From Mycolicibacterium sp. CH28 (GTDB lineage: Bacteria; Actinomycetota; Actinomycetes; Mycobacteriales; Mycobacteriaceae), in the NCBI RefSeq assembly GCF_004745805.1, contig NZ_SRLQ01000014.1, forward strand, positions 124,001 through 188,000: 64,000 nt of DNA, in the 5' to 3' direction. The notes under the pieces were generated by a model, which was not told the DNA's origin, searched no databases, and was given only the letters and a program-made list of their open reading frames with translations. How positions within the stretch are numbered: the first letter of the stretch is position 1; each line of letters starts with the position of its first letter. A program made the position numbers and the translations under genes. Shown here one piece after another: positions 1 to 8,211 of this stretch.

Positions 1-672
1 GGCACCCGTACCGACGTACAGCGCAGTGGCGGACGTGGCGACCGCGGTGGACGTGGTGGCCGTGACGACCGCGGCGACCGTGGTGGACGTGGTGGCCGCG
101 ACGGCGGCGAGAAGAGCAACTACCTGGAGCGCGTGGTCACGATCAACCGTGTCTCCAAGGTCGTCAAGGGTGGCCGCCGGTTCAGCTTCACCGCGCTGGT
201 CATCGTCGGCGACGGCAACGGCCTGGTCGGTGTCGGTTACGGCAAGGCCAAAGAGGTTCCCGCCGCGATCGCCAAGGGTGTCGAGGAGGCTCGCAAGAAC
301 TTCTTCCGCGTCCCGATGATCGGTTCCACCGTCACCCATCCGGTTCAGGGCGAAGCGGCGGCCGGTGTGGTCATGCTGCGTCCGGCCAGCCCCGGTACCG
401 GTGTTATCGCCGGTGGTGCGGTGCGTGCGGTGCTGGAATGCGCCGGCGTGCACGATGTGCTGGCGAAGTCGCTGGGCAGTGACAACGCGATCAACGTGGT
501 GCATGCCACCGTTGCCGCGCTCAAGCTGCTGCAGCGTCCCGAAGAGGTAGCCGCTCGACGCGGACTGCCGATCGAAGATGTTGCGCCGGCGGGCATGCTG
601 CGCGCGCGTCGTGAGAGTGAATTGCTGGCCGCCCACGTTGCTGGGTCGGCCGCGCGTGAAGGAAGCGCATAA
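1..672 (+). CDS. rpsE: 30S ribosomal protein S5 (5' end outside window)
   Basis: This is ribosomal protein S5, a small-subunit protein of the decoding and mRNA-entry region. The reading frame is open from base 1, so the start codon lies upstream of the window. The first ~37 visible residues are a Gly/Arg/Asp-rich tail typical of actinobacterial S5. The S5 core follows from NYLERVVTINRVSKVVKGG, with the conserved FTALVIVGDGNGLVGVGYGKA segment and the C-terminal GSDNAINVVHATVAAL helix region. The gene is followed two bases later by rpmD and belongs to the spc-type ribosomal operon. Confidence 0.97.
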   Translation, partial: GTRTDVQRSGGRGDRGGRGGRDDRGDRGGRGGRDGGEKSNYLERVVTINRVSKVVKGGRRFSFTALVIVGDGNGLVGVGYGKAKEVPAAIAKGVEEARKNFFRVPMIGSTVTHPVQGEAAAGVVMLRPASPGTGVIAGGAVRAVLECAGVHDVLAKSLGSDNAINVVHATVAALKLLQRPEEVAARRGLPIEDVAPAGMLRARRESELLAAHVAGSAAREGSA

Positions 673-674
673 CG

Positions 675-863
675 ATGGCAGAGCTGAAGATCACTCAGGT
701 GCGTGGCACCGTCGGTACACGCTGGAATCAGCGTGAGAGCCTGCGGACCCTGGGCCTGAAGAAGATTCGCCAATCGGTGGTTCGCGAGGACACCCCGCAG
801 ACACGCGGACTGATCAAGGTCGTGCACCACCTCGTCGAAGTAGAAGCGGTGGAGGCGAACTAA
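675..863 (+). CDS. rpmD: 50S ribosomal protein L30
   Basis: L30 is a small large-subunit protein. The 62-residue product begins MAELKITQVRGTVGTRW and contains the family core LRTLGLKKI and the C-terminal IKVVHHLVEVEAVEAN. The length is normal for bacterial L30. It starts two bases after the rpsE stop, and its TAA stop shares one base with the rplO ATG (TAATG), so the three ribosomal genes are cotranscribed and probably translationally coupled. Confidence 0.97.
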   Translation: MAELKITQVRGTVGTRWNQRESLRTLGLKKIRQSVVREDTPQTRGLIKVVHHLVEVEAVEAN

Positions 864-1306
864 TGAGCGTTATCAAGCTCCATGACCTGAAGCCGGCGCC
901 CGGCTCGAAGACTGCCAAGACCCGCGTGGGTCGCGGTGAGGGCTCCAAGGGTAAGACGGCCGGTCGCGGCACCAAGGGCACCAAGGCCCGCAAGAACGTG
1001 CCGTCCACCTTCGAGGGCGGGCAGATGCCGATCCACATGCGGCTGCCCAAGCTCAAGGGTTTCCGTAACCGATTCCGCACCGAGTATGGCGTGGTCAACG
1101 TCGGCGAGATCAACAAGGCCTTCCCCGAAGGCGGCACCGTCGGTGTCGGCGACATGGTGGACAAGGGCCTGGTTCGTAAGAACGTGCTTGTCAAGGTTCT
1201 CGGCGACGGCAAGCTGTCGGCCAAGGTCGACGTGACGGCGCACAAGTTCAGCGGCAGCGCCCGTGAGGCGATCACTGCCGCCGGTGGTTCGGCCACCGAG
1301 CTCTGA
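863..1306 (+). CDS. rplO: 50S ribosomal protein L15
   Basis: L15 binds 23S rRNA late in large-subunit assembly. The 147-residue product has the typical basic Gly-rich N-terminal region (residues ~10-45, RVGRGEGSKGKTAGRGTKG), then FEGGQMPIHMRLPKLKGF, the family signature area. It is the last gene of the ribosomal block here. A strong hairpin terminator follows 17 bases after the stop, separating it from the convergent oxidoreductase gene. In many bacteria secY follows rplO directly. Here sppA, four methyltransferases and an oxidoreductase intervene, broadly as in M. tuberculosis. Confidence 0.97.
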   Translation: MSVIKLHDLKPAPGSKTAKTRVGRGEGSKGKTAGRGTKGTKARKNVPSTFEGGQMPIHMRLPKLKGFRNRFRTEYGVVNVGEINKAFPEGGTVGVGDMVDKGLVRKNVLVKVLGDGKLSAKVDVTAHKFSGSAREAITAAGGSATEL

Positions 1307-1322
1307 CCAACGTTCCAAGGAG

Positions 1323-1360
1323 AAGGCCCCCCGCCCGCACTGCGTGGTAGGGGGCTTTTT
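1323..1360 (+). terminator. Intrinsic terminator of the ribosomal operon
   Basis: A GC-rich hairpin with arms AAGGCCCCC and GGGGGCTT around a ~19-base loop runs straight into a T-run (GGGGGCTTTTT). It lies just after rplO and just before the 3' end of the convergent oxidoreductase gene. The U-tract side fits termination of the plus-strand operon. Confidence 0.85.
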
Positions 1361-1366
1361 CCGTTG

Positions 1367-2293
1367 TCAGCTCAGCTGCGGGATGACCTCGGCGGCAAGG
1401 CGTTCCATCTGCTCGCGGTCCTCGGCGACATCGACGCCGACCGGGTGCAGCAGTATTGTCTGCGCTCCGGCGTCGATCACTTCCCGCAGGCCGCGGACGA
1501 CGTCGGCCGGTGTCCCCGACACCGGTGCGGCCTCGAACCCCGTGGTCGTTCCGTAGATCCGGTCGAGCCCGGCCATGACGCGCTCGCGCGCCCGGGCGGC
1601 GTCATCGTCGACGATGAGGTACACCCGCTTGCCGATCCTGAGCCGCGCCGGATCCTTGCCTTGCTTCGCCAGTTCGGCATCGAGTATTTCGACTGCGGCG
1701 GCGAATGCCTGCGTGCTCGACGATCCCGCCCCCATGAACGCGTCACCATGGCGCACGGCGCGGGCCAGCGCGCGAGGCGCCTTGCCGCCGAACCAGATCG
1801 GCGGGTGCGGGCGCTGCACGGGTTTGGGTTGGATCGGGAGATCGTCGAGGGTGCGGAAGCGACCGTGAAATGTCACCCGTGGCGCATCCGACCAGGCCGC
1901 CTTCATCAACTCCAAACCCTCGGTGAAGTTGCTGACGAAGGTGGCCGGGTCGACGCCGAAGGCTTCGAAGTCGTGACCGCCACCGCCGGTCGCAACGCCC
2001 AGTTCGAGGCGCCCGTGGCTGAGCCGGTCCACCGCCGTCACCGACGCCGCCAGTTGTAGGGGGTCATGCACGGAGGTGATGAGCACGGCAACGCCCAAGC
2101 GCAGGGTGGTGGTACCGGCCGCCGCCCAGGCGAGCAGCTCCAGTGGGGCGATCATCGGCGCCGAGCCGATGACTTCCTCCATTGCCCAGCCCCCCTCGAA
2201 GCCGAGCTGTTCAGCGCGGCTGAGATAGCTTCGCAGCCCGTCGGCGTCGAAGCCGTCGACATCGAATTGCGGGATCGAGATGGAGAACTTCAT
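1367..2293 (-). CDS. Luciferase-like (probable F420-dependent) oxidoreductase
   Basis: A 308-residue TIM-barrel enzyme of the bacterial luciferase-like/LLM family, many of whose mycobacterial members use F420. Family features are MKFSISIPQFD at the N-terminus, LRLGVAVLITSVHDPLQLA for strand 3 and its loop, DRLSHGRLELGVATGGG for the flavin-phosphate region, and PHPPIWFGGKAPRALARAV near residue 170. The substrate is unknown. It is convergent with rplO and divergent from sppA with 59 bases between starts, so the two may share a promoter region. F420 versus FMN use cannot be decided from sequence alone. Confidence 0.88.
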   Translation of the reverse strand: MKFSISIPQFDVDGFDADGLRSYLSRAEQLGFEGGWAMEEVIGSAPMIAPLELLAWAAAGTTTLRLGVAVLITSVHDPLQLAASVTAVDRLSHGRLELGVATGGGGHDFEAFGVDPATFVSNFTEGLELMKAAWSDAPRVTFHGRFRTLDDLPIQPKPVQRPHPPIWFGGKAPRALARAVRHGDAFMGAGSSSTQAFAAAVEILDAELAKQGKDPARLRIGKRVYLIVDDDAARARERVMAGLDRIYGTTTGFEAAPVSGTPADVVRGLREVIDAGAQTILLHPVGVDVAEDREQMERLAAEVIPQLS

Positions 2294-2352
2294 GGGTTCA
2301 CCCTACGAGCGGTCCGACGGGCGCAGGCAGCGGCGCCGGTAGCCTCGACGGT

Positions 2353-4197
2353 ATGTTCGCTTTCCTGCCCGACATCCCAGGTGCCGACGACATCCGGGAC
2401 GCCCTGCGGCGCATCGACACCGCTCGCCACCACGGTGTGCCCGACGGCTGCATCCTCGAGTTCGATGTGCAGTCTGTCCCGCCGGAGACCGGCGGGTTCG
2501 ATCCGCTGACGTTCATCACCGGCGGTGGACGACCGCTGCTGCTGCGCGACGCCGTCGCTGCGCTGCACCGCGCGGCCGAGGATCCGCGGGTGGCCGGGAT
2601 GGTCGCTCGTGTGCAGCTCGCGGCGGCGCCGCCTGGGCCGGTGCAGGAACTGCGGGCGGCCATCGCCGCTTTCGCCGAGGCCAAGCCGGCGGTGGCGTGG
2701 GCCGAGACGTACCCCGGCACGTTGTCGTACTACCTGGCCTCGGCCTTCACCGAGGTGTGGATGCAACCGTCGGGGACCGTCGGCCTGGTCGGCTTCGCCA
2801 CCAACGCGTTGTTCCTGCGCGACGCGCTGGACAAGGTGGGGATCGAGGCGCAGTTCGTCACTCGCGGTGAATACAAGTCGGCGGCAAACCTGTTCACCCA
2901 GGCTCACTACACCGACGCCCACCGCGAGGCCGATTCCCGGCTGATCGAGAGCCTGCACACCCAGGTGTGGCAGGCCATCGCCGAGTCGCGGCATATCGAT
3001 GTCGCCGCGGTGGACGAACTGGCCAACCGCGCGCCGCTGCTGCGCGACGACGCGGTCACCGGCCACCTGGTCGACCGCATCGGGTTCCGCGACGAGGCGT
3101 ACAGCCGCATCGCTGAACTTGTTGGTGCTCAATCCATTCCCGGGTCGCTTCGCTCCCGCCCTCCGGAGGGCATTTCCCCGGAGACCGGTGATGCGGATTC
3201 CGCCGACAACGCCCCGCCGCGGCTGTACCTGTCCCGATACGCCCATACCCGCAAGGGCGGATCCCCGGTGCCGGTGCCGGCGCTGCCGTCCATCCCGGGC
3301 CGCAAGAAGCGCCCCAAGCTCGCGGTGGTGACGGTGGCGGGGGCGATCGTCAGCGGCCGGGGCGGCCCGCAGGGGCTGCCGCTGGGGCGTCCCAGCGCAG
3401 GGGGGGACACCATCGCCGCGGCGCTGCGGGAGGCTGCCGCCGACGACGATATCGCCGCGGTGGTGTTGCGCGTCGACAGTCCCGGCGGAGCGGTCACCGG
3501 TTCGGAGACCATCTGGCGGGAGGTGACCCGGGTGCGGGCCAAGGGCAAGCCGGTGGTCGCCTCGATGGGCGCCGTCGCCGCGTCCGGCGGCTATTACATC
3601 GCGATGGGAGCCGATGCCATCGTCGCCAACCCGGGGACCGTCACCGGGTCGATCGGGGTGTTGACCGGCAAGCTGGTCGCCCGGGAATTGAAGGATCGTC
3701 TCGGAGTCGGCTCAGATAGCGTGCGCACCAACGACAATGCCGACGCCTGGTCGGTCGACGCACCGTTCACCCCGGAACAGCACGCCCTGGTCGAGGCTGA
3801 AGCCGACCTGTTCTACACCGATTTCGTGCACCGGGTGGCCGAGGCACGCCACATGTCGGTCGAGGCGGTCGACGCGGTGGCGCGCGGCCGGGTGTGGACC
3901 GGGGCCGACGCGCTGGAGCATGGGCTGGTCGACGAGCTCGGCGGATTGCGGACGGCGGTGCGACGGGCCAAGGTGCTCGCCGGCATCGACGTCGATGCCG
4001 ACGTCGAGCTGCGGGGGTATCCCGCGAACTCGCTGTGGGATTTCCTTCGCCCCAAGGAGTCGTCGCAGCCGGCGGCGGCGTCGGTGCCCGAGGCCGTCGC
4101 GGCGGTCCTCGGCCAGTCGATCAGGGGCGTGCTGGCGCAGGGGGAACGGGTGCTCACCGGCACCAGTGTGCTGTGGCTGGGGGACAGCCGGTTCTAG
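2353..4197 (+). CDS. sppA: Signal peptide peptidase SppA, 67K type (protease IV)
   Basis: SppA degrades signal peptides left in the membrane after preprotein processing. The 614-residue product is the long, tandem-domain form. The N-terminal half carries the predicted catalytic lysine at Lys175 (VTRGEYKSAA). The C-terminal half carries the serine nucleophile at Ser411 in AVAASGGYYIAMGAD. This is the Lys/Ser dyad arrangement known for protease IV. It ends three bases before the stop of the convergent methyltransferase gene, with no obvious terminator between. M. tuberculosis has sppA at the same place (Rv0724), which supports the call. Confidence 0.93.
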   Translation: MFAFLPDIPGADDIRDALRRIDTARHHGVPDGCILEFDVQSVPPETGGFDPLTFITGGGRPLLLRDAVAALHRAAEDPRVAGMVARVQLAAAPPGPVQELRAAIAAFAEAKPAVAWAETYPGTLSYYLASAFTEVWMQPSGTVGLVGFATNALFLRDALDKVGIEAQFVTRGEYKSAANLFTQAHYTDAHREADSRLIESLHTQVWQAIAESRHIDVAAVDELANRAPLLRDDAVTGHLVDRIGFRDEAYSRIAELVGAQSIPGSLRSRPPEGISPETGDADSADNAPPRLYLSRYAHTRKGGSPVPVPALPSIPGRKKRPKLAVVTVAGAIVSGRGGPQGLPLGRPSAGGDTIAAALREAAADDDIAAVVLRVDSPGGAVTGSETIWREVTRVRAKGKPVVASMGAVAASGGYYIAMGADAIVANPGTVTGSIGVLTGKLVARELKDRLGVGSDSVRTNDNADAWSVDAPFTPEQHALVEAEADLFYTDFVHRVAEARHMSVEAVDAVARGRVWTGADALEHGLVDELGGLRTAVRRAKVLAGIDVDADVELRGYPANSLWDFLRPKESSQPAAASVPEAVAAVLGQSIRGVLAQGERVLTGTSVLWLGDSRF

Positions 4198-4200
4198 CTC

Positions 4201-5112
4201 TCAGCCCAAAGTGGCGCTGACGTAGACGATTTCGCCGAGCGGGTCATAGCCGTCCCGGTCGGGTGGCTGCAGACCGCTGCGGACGAACAGCTCGTCACCG
4301 GGAGTCCCGGTGACCTGCCAGCCCTTGCCGCGCAGGTACTCCATCACGTGACTTCGCGGGCCGGGGTAGACCAGCGACGCCATGTCGAGGTCCAGGCCCT
4401 GCTCGCGAACGCTGGCGGTCATGGCCGTGGCCTTCTCGGCGTCGAAATCCATGATCCCGGGCACGTATTCGGTGGCCACCGCACTGCCCGGTGCGCTCAG
4501 CGAGGTGATGGTGTCGAACAACCGGTCCTGGGCCTCGGGCGGCAGGTAGATGAGCAGGCCTTCGGCCAGCCAGGCGGTCGGTGCACCCGGATCGAAGCCG
4601 GCGGCGCGCAGTGCGGCGGGCCAGTCCTCGCGCAGATCGATGCTCACCGTGCGCAGTTCGGCGGTGGGGGAGGCGCCGAGCCCGGCCAGCGTCTGCGTCT
4701 TGAACTCGATGACCTTGGGCTGGTCGATCTCGTAGACGACGGTCCCGGCCGGCCACGGCAGCCGGTAGGCGCGCGAATCCAGGCCGGTCGCCAGGATCAC
4801 CGCCTGCCGGATCCCAGTCTGTGCCGCCGCGATGAAGTACTCGTCGAAGAACTTGGCGCGCATCGCCATTCCGGCGACCATGGCCTGAACCCGCTCGGGT
4901 GTGACATCGCCGAACGGTGAGGTGTCCAGTACACCGTCCATCATCTTGACGAAGAACTCGATGCCGACAGCGCGGACCAGCGGCTCGGCGAACGGGTCGT
5001 TGATGAGATGGCGCGGATCCTTGGTGGCCATGGCGCGTCCGGCCGCCACCATGGTCGCCGTGGCACCCACGCTCGAGGTTAGGTCCCAGCTGTCGTTGTT
5101 AGTGCGGGCCAC
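4201..5112 (-). CDS. Class I SAM-dependent methyltransferase, LCM/TIGR00027 family, copy 1
   Basis: A 303-residue putative S-adenosylmethionine methyltransferase of the large mycobacterial family related to leucine carboxyl methyltransferases. The order is DSWDLTSSVGATATMVAAGR at the N-terminus, then the SAM-binding AVILATGLDSRAYRLPWP, then YEIDQPKVIEFKTQTL, and WLAEGLLIYLPPEAQDRLF. I chose the GTG at 5112 because AGGAGT lies five bases upstream and paralogues begin at the same point. A longer frame reading back to 5253 overlaps the upstream gene and is unlikely. It is the last of four tandem paralogues. The substrate is unknown. Confidence 0.92.
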   Translation of the reverse strand: MARTNNDSWDLTSSVGATATMVAAGRAMATKDPRHLINDPFAEPLVRAVGIEFFVKMMDGVLDTSPFGDVTPERVQAMVAGMAMRAKFFDEYFIAAAQTGIRQAVILATGLDSRAYRLPWPAGTVVYEIDQPKVIEFKTQTLAGLGASPTAELRTVSIDLREDWPAALRAAGFDPGAPTAWLAEGLLIYLPPEAQDRLFDTITSLSAPGSAVATEYVPGIMDFDAEKATAMTASVREQGLDLDMASLVYPGPRSHVMEYLRGKGWQVTGTPGDELFVRSGLQPPDRDGYDPLGEIVYVSATLG

Positions 5113-5120
5113 GGGTACTC

Positions 5121-6044
5121 CTAATGGGTTGGGGCCAGAGTTGCGGTGAGATAGCCGCTGGTATCGCTCAACGCGGCCATCGTCTCGTCGTCGGGAAGTG
5201 CGAAACCGTTGACGGCGTAGGACTCCCGGGCGGTGCGGACGTTGATCTTCCACCCGCGCTCGGCGAGGTAGTCGCCCGCGGAGTTGCGGTCGCCGTCATA
5301 GATCAGAGCCGGCAGGTCGATATCGGAGCCGATCCGGGTCGACCAATCCTTGAACCGCTGCCTCCAACTGTCGGGCAACGTGGTTCCGGCGGCCATGAAC
5401 TCGGTGGCGAATCGACTGCCGGGCGCCGACAGGGTGGTAACGCTATCCAACAACCGGTCCTGGGCATCGGGCGGCAGGTAGATCAACAACCCCTCGGCGA
5501 TCCACGCCGTCGGCTGGTTGACGTCGAAACCGTTGTCGCGCAACGCTGTCGGCCAGTCGTCGCGCAGGTCGACGCCGATGGCACGACGGTCGACGGTGGG
5601 TGTCGCCGCGAGGTCGGCCAGCACCTGGGTCTTGAACTCGATGACCTGTGGTTGGTCGAGCTCGAACACGACCGTGCCGGCCGGCCAGCTCAGCCGGTAG
5701 GCCCGGGTGTCCAGGCCGGAGGCCAGGATCACCGCCTGGCGCACGCCGTCACGGGCGGCGTTGGTGAAGAAGTCGTCGAAGAAGCGGGTGCGCACGGCGA
5801 TCTGTTCGGTCATGTGTCGCCGGCTGAGCATCGGGTCGTCCTCGACGTTCACCTCACCGCTGGCCAGCCGGATCAAGGGTTCCAGCCCGACGGCCTCGAC
5901 CAGAGGGCCGGCGTAAGGGTCGTGGATCAGCGCGTCGGGTCCGCGGGAGGCCAGCGCCCGCGATGCCGCGACCGATGTCGCGGTGGCGCCCACGCTAGAG
6001 GCCAGGTCCCAGGTGTCGCCGTCGTGTCGTATCGATTCGCTCAT
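5121..6044 (-). CDS. Class I SAM-dependent methyltransferase, LCM/TIGR00027 family, copy 2
   Basis: A 307-residue paralogue with GDTWDLASSVGATATSVAA near the start, AVILASGLDTRAYRLSWP in the SAM pocket, FELDQPQVIEFKTQVL and WIAEGLLIYLPPDAQDRLL. The start at 6044 (MSESIRHDGDTW) aligns with the other copies; the frame extends further upstream, but only over the coding region of copy 3. Its TAG stop at 5121-5123 overlaps the ribosome-binding site of copy 1, indicating tight coupling. It diverges from the others mainly in the C-terminal third (residues ~225-300), where substrate specificity would be expected to vary. Confidence 0.92.
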   Translation of the reverse strand: MSESIRHDGDTWDLASSVGATATSVAASRALASRGPDALIHDPYAGPLVEAVGLEPLIRLASGEVNVEDDPMLSRRHMTEQIAVRTRFFDDFFTNAARDGVRQAVILASGLDTRAYRLSWPAGTVVFELDQPQVIEFKTQVLADLAATPTVDRRAIGVDLRDDWPTALRDNGFDVNQPTAWIAEGLLIYLPPDAQDRLLDSVTTLSAPGSRFATEFMAAGTTLPDSWRQRFKDWSTRIGSDIDLPALIYDGDRNSAGDYLAERGWKINVRTARESYAVNGFALPDDETMAALSDTSGYLTATLAPTH

Positions 6045-6048
6045 GCTG

Positions 6049-6954
6049 CTACTTCCGGATTGCGGTGACGGACAGTGAGTTACGCAGCCCCGCGGTGAGG
6101 TCCCCCGCGGGGAAGGTCCGGCCGTAGGCGGCGAACATTTCGGGCCGGGTGCAGGCGGTGACTTCCCAGCCACGCGCCTCGAGGTAGTCCACGACGGCGT
6201 TGCGCTCACCGGTGTAGAACAGGTCGGCCAGGTTGAGGTCCAGTCCCAGTTCGCGCCATCGGTCGCTGACCCGGCTGGTCCGGTCGGCCAGCCCGGCGCC
6301 GGCATCGGGGTGGTACTCGGTGGCCAACCGGCTGCCCCGTGCCGACAGGGCGGTGATGTTGTCGAACAGCCGGTCTTGGGCGTCGGGCGGCAGGTATACC
6401 AGCAGGCCCTCAGCGCTCCACGCGGTCGGTGTGGTCTCGTCGAAACCGTTGGCCCGCAGCGCGGCGGGCCAGTCGTCGCGCAGGTCGATGCTCACCGTGC
6501 GCCGTTCGGCGGTGGGGGAGGCGCCGAGCCCGGCCAGCGTCTGCGTCTTGAACTCGATGACCTTGGGCTGGTCGATCTCGAAGACCACCGTGCCGGCCGG
6601 CCAGTTCAGCCGGTAGGGCCGCGAGTCCAGCCCGGATGCCAGGATCACGGCCTGGCGGACGCCGGCCTCGGTCGCGTCGGTGAAGAAGTCGTCGAAGAAG
6701 CGGGTGCGCACCGCCATCACGTCGGTCATCGTCCGGGCGCTGCCCTCTGGGTCGACGGCCGCGAGGGCGATCTCGCCGTCCACCATTTTCGTGAACACCT
6801 CGATGCCGACGGCGCGCACCAGCGGCGCGGCGAATGGGTCGTCGATGATCGCGTTGTCCTCGGCGCTGGCGAGGGCCCGGGCGGCGGCCACCATGGTGGC
6901 GGTGGCGCCCACGCTGGAGGCCAGATCCCAGGAGTCGGCGTCGGCGCGGCTCAT
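6049..6954 (-). CDS. Class I SAM-dependent methyltransferase, LCM/TIGR00027 family, copy 3
   Basis: A 301-residue paralogue starting MSRADADSWDLASSVG, with AVILASGLDSRPYRLNWP, FEIDQPKVIEFKTQTL and WSAEGLLVYLPPDAQDRLF. Its ATG overlaps the stop of the upstream copy 4 (ATGA at 6951-6954), and copy 2 starts five bases after its own stop. The central regions of copies 1 and 3 are nearly identical at the DNA level (for example around 4650-4740 and 6510-6600), which points to recent duplication or gene conversion. The physiological substrate is unknown. Confidence 0.92.
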   Translation of the reverse strand: MSRADADSWDLASSVGATATMVAAARALASAEDNAIIDDPFAAPLVRAVGIEVFTKMVDGEIALAAVDPEGSARTMTDVMAVRTRFFDDFFTDATEAGVRQAVILASGLDSRPYRLNWPAGTVVFEIDQPKVIEFKTQTLAGLGASPTAERRTVSIDLRDDWPAALRANGFDETTPTAWSAEGLLVYLPPDAQDRLFDNITALSARGSRLATEYHPDAGAGLADRTSRVSDRWRELGLDLNLADLFYTGERNAVVDYLEARGWEVTACTRPEMFAAYGRTFPAGDLTAGLRNSLSVTAIRK

Positions 6955-7934
6955 CGGGCGCCACCGTAGCTGGCGCTGATGTAGTAGAGCTGGTTCATCG
7001 GCTCGTCCTCGTCGAAGGTGGCTCGCCCGCCGGCGCTCAGCAGCTCGTTGATCGAGGCGCTGCCGACCTGCCAGCCGTGGCTACTCAGGTAGGCGCCGGG
7101 CTCGTTGCGGTCGCCGAGGTAGACGAGGTCGCCGAAGTTCAGGTCGAGCCCCTGGTCGCGCCAGTGCTCGGCGGTGGCTTCCATCCGCTTGCGGGACTCG
7201 TCCTGCTTTTCCTGGCTCGACCGCGGCACGCAGTCGATGGCCACCCGGCTGCCCGGCGCCGACAGCTCGGTGATGGCGTCCAGCAGCCGGTCCTGTGCCT
7301 CCGGGGGCAGGTAGCCCAGCAGGCCTTCGGCGCTCCATGCCGTGGGTGCCTGCGGGTCGAAGCCGGCGGCGCGCAGGGCGCCGGCCCAGTCGTCGCGCAG
7401 GTCGACGGCCACGGCGCGACGCTCACACCCCGGGGCCGCGCCATAGCCGGCCAGGGTCTCGGTCTTGAACGCGATGACCTCGGGCTGGTCGATCTCGAAG
7501 ACGACCATGCCGTCGGGCCAATCGAGCCGGTAGGCCCGAGCATCAAGGCCGGAGGCAAGGATCACCGCCTGCCGGACGCCCGGCCCGGCGGCTCCTGCAC
7601 CCGATGTCGCCGGCCCGGCGGCTCCTGCACCCGATGTCGCCGGCCCGGCGGCTCCTGCCAGAAAGAACTCGTCGAAGAACTTGGTCCGCACGGCCATGCT
7701 GTCGATCATCCGGCTCACGCCCATCGCCGCCTGATCGTCGGGGGTGGGGAGGGCGCCGCTGGCCAGCCGGGTGAAGAACTCGACGCCGACGGCGCGGACC
7801 AGAGGTTCGGCGAAGGGGTCATCGATCAGCGGGTCGGCTTCCCGGCTTGCCGCGGCGCGAGCGGCGGCGACCAGCGTCGCGGTGGCGCCCACACTCGAGG
7901 CCAGATCCCAGGTGTCGTTGTCGGTACGTGTCAT
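6951..7934 (-). CDS. Class I SAM-dependent methyltransferase, LCM/TIGR00027 family, copy 4 with repeat insertion
   Basis: A 327-residue paralogue and the first gene of the four-gene minus-strand operon. The start at 7934 (MTRTDNDTWDLASSVG) is set by alignment with the other copies. The frame stays open to 8288 across the divergent secY promoter, which is not credible coding. Unlike its paralogues it carries a 26-residue Ala/Gly/Pro-rich insertion at residues ~92-117, made of the repeat AAGPATSGAG, directly before the SAM-binding AVILASGLDARAYRLDWP. The insertion keeps the frame and lies in a surface-loop position, so the enzyme could still fold. Confidence 0.9.
   Translation of the reverse strand: MTRTDNDTWDLASSVGATATLVAAARAAASREADPLIDDPFAEPLVRAVGVEFFTRLASGALPTPDDQAAMGVSRMIDSMAVRTKFFDEFFLAGAAGPATSGAGAAGPATSGAGAAGPGVRQAVILASGLDARAYRLDWPDGMVVFEIDQPEVIAFKTETLAGYGAAPGCERRAVAVDLRDDWAGALRAAGFDPQAPTAWSAEGLLGYLPPEAQDRLLDAITELSAPGSRVAIDCVPRSSQEKQDESRKRMEATAEHWRDQGLDLNFGDLVYLGDRNEPGAYLSSHGWQVGSASINELLSAGGRATFDEDEPMNQLYYISASYGGAR
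7581..7658. repeat. In-frame 30-bp tandem repeat (2.6 copies) inside methyltransferase copy 4
   Basis: Two exact 30-bp units at 7581-7610 and 7611-7640 are followed by 18 matching bases of a third. Each unit starts CGGCCCGGCGGCTCCTGC. The unit length is a multiple of three, so copy-number change adds or removes ten residues without frameshift. The three sister genes lack it. Confidence 0.95.
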
Positions 7935-8211
7935 CGTCGACCCTCGCTCGCAGAAACTTTGCTTAGCCCATATAACCAGTATTGACTGTACGCCGACCCC
8001 GCTATGTTCCCGCTGTGAGCGGCAGCGGGCCCGGCGCGGTGCGGGATTCCCGCCCTGCCTGGGCCAACTGTTACTCTCGTAGACTGTTTGAAGGCGCGAT
8101 GCCGCAGGTGAGAAATTCGCGGCGATCAACGCAAGGCAGCAATACCCGAACGCTGGCCAGTCCAGCCACATTGGCACGCTGAGACTCCAGTCCGGCTGCC
8201 CAGGAGGAAGA
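7935..8211. promoter_or_regulatory. Divergent promoter region between methyltransferase operon and secY
   Basis: This 277-bp stretch has no supported gene. On the plus strand TTGACT (7982-7987) and TATGTT (8003-8008), 15 bases apart, resemble a slightly short sigma-A promoter. A second possible -10, TAGACT, is at 8080-8085. Either would give secY a leader longer than 100 bases. A purine-rich Shine-Dalgarno (AGGAGGAAG, from about 8201) precedes the secY GTG. The minus-strand promoter for the methyltransferase operon must also lie here, in the more AT-rich segment 7955-7985, but I cannot fix it. Confidence 0.45.

Noticed and set aside
2290..3246. A 318-residue minus-strand frame opposite sppA
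   Set aside because: It overlaps the strongly supported sppA catalytic gene and has the low-information composition of an antisense frame.
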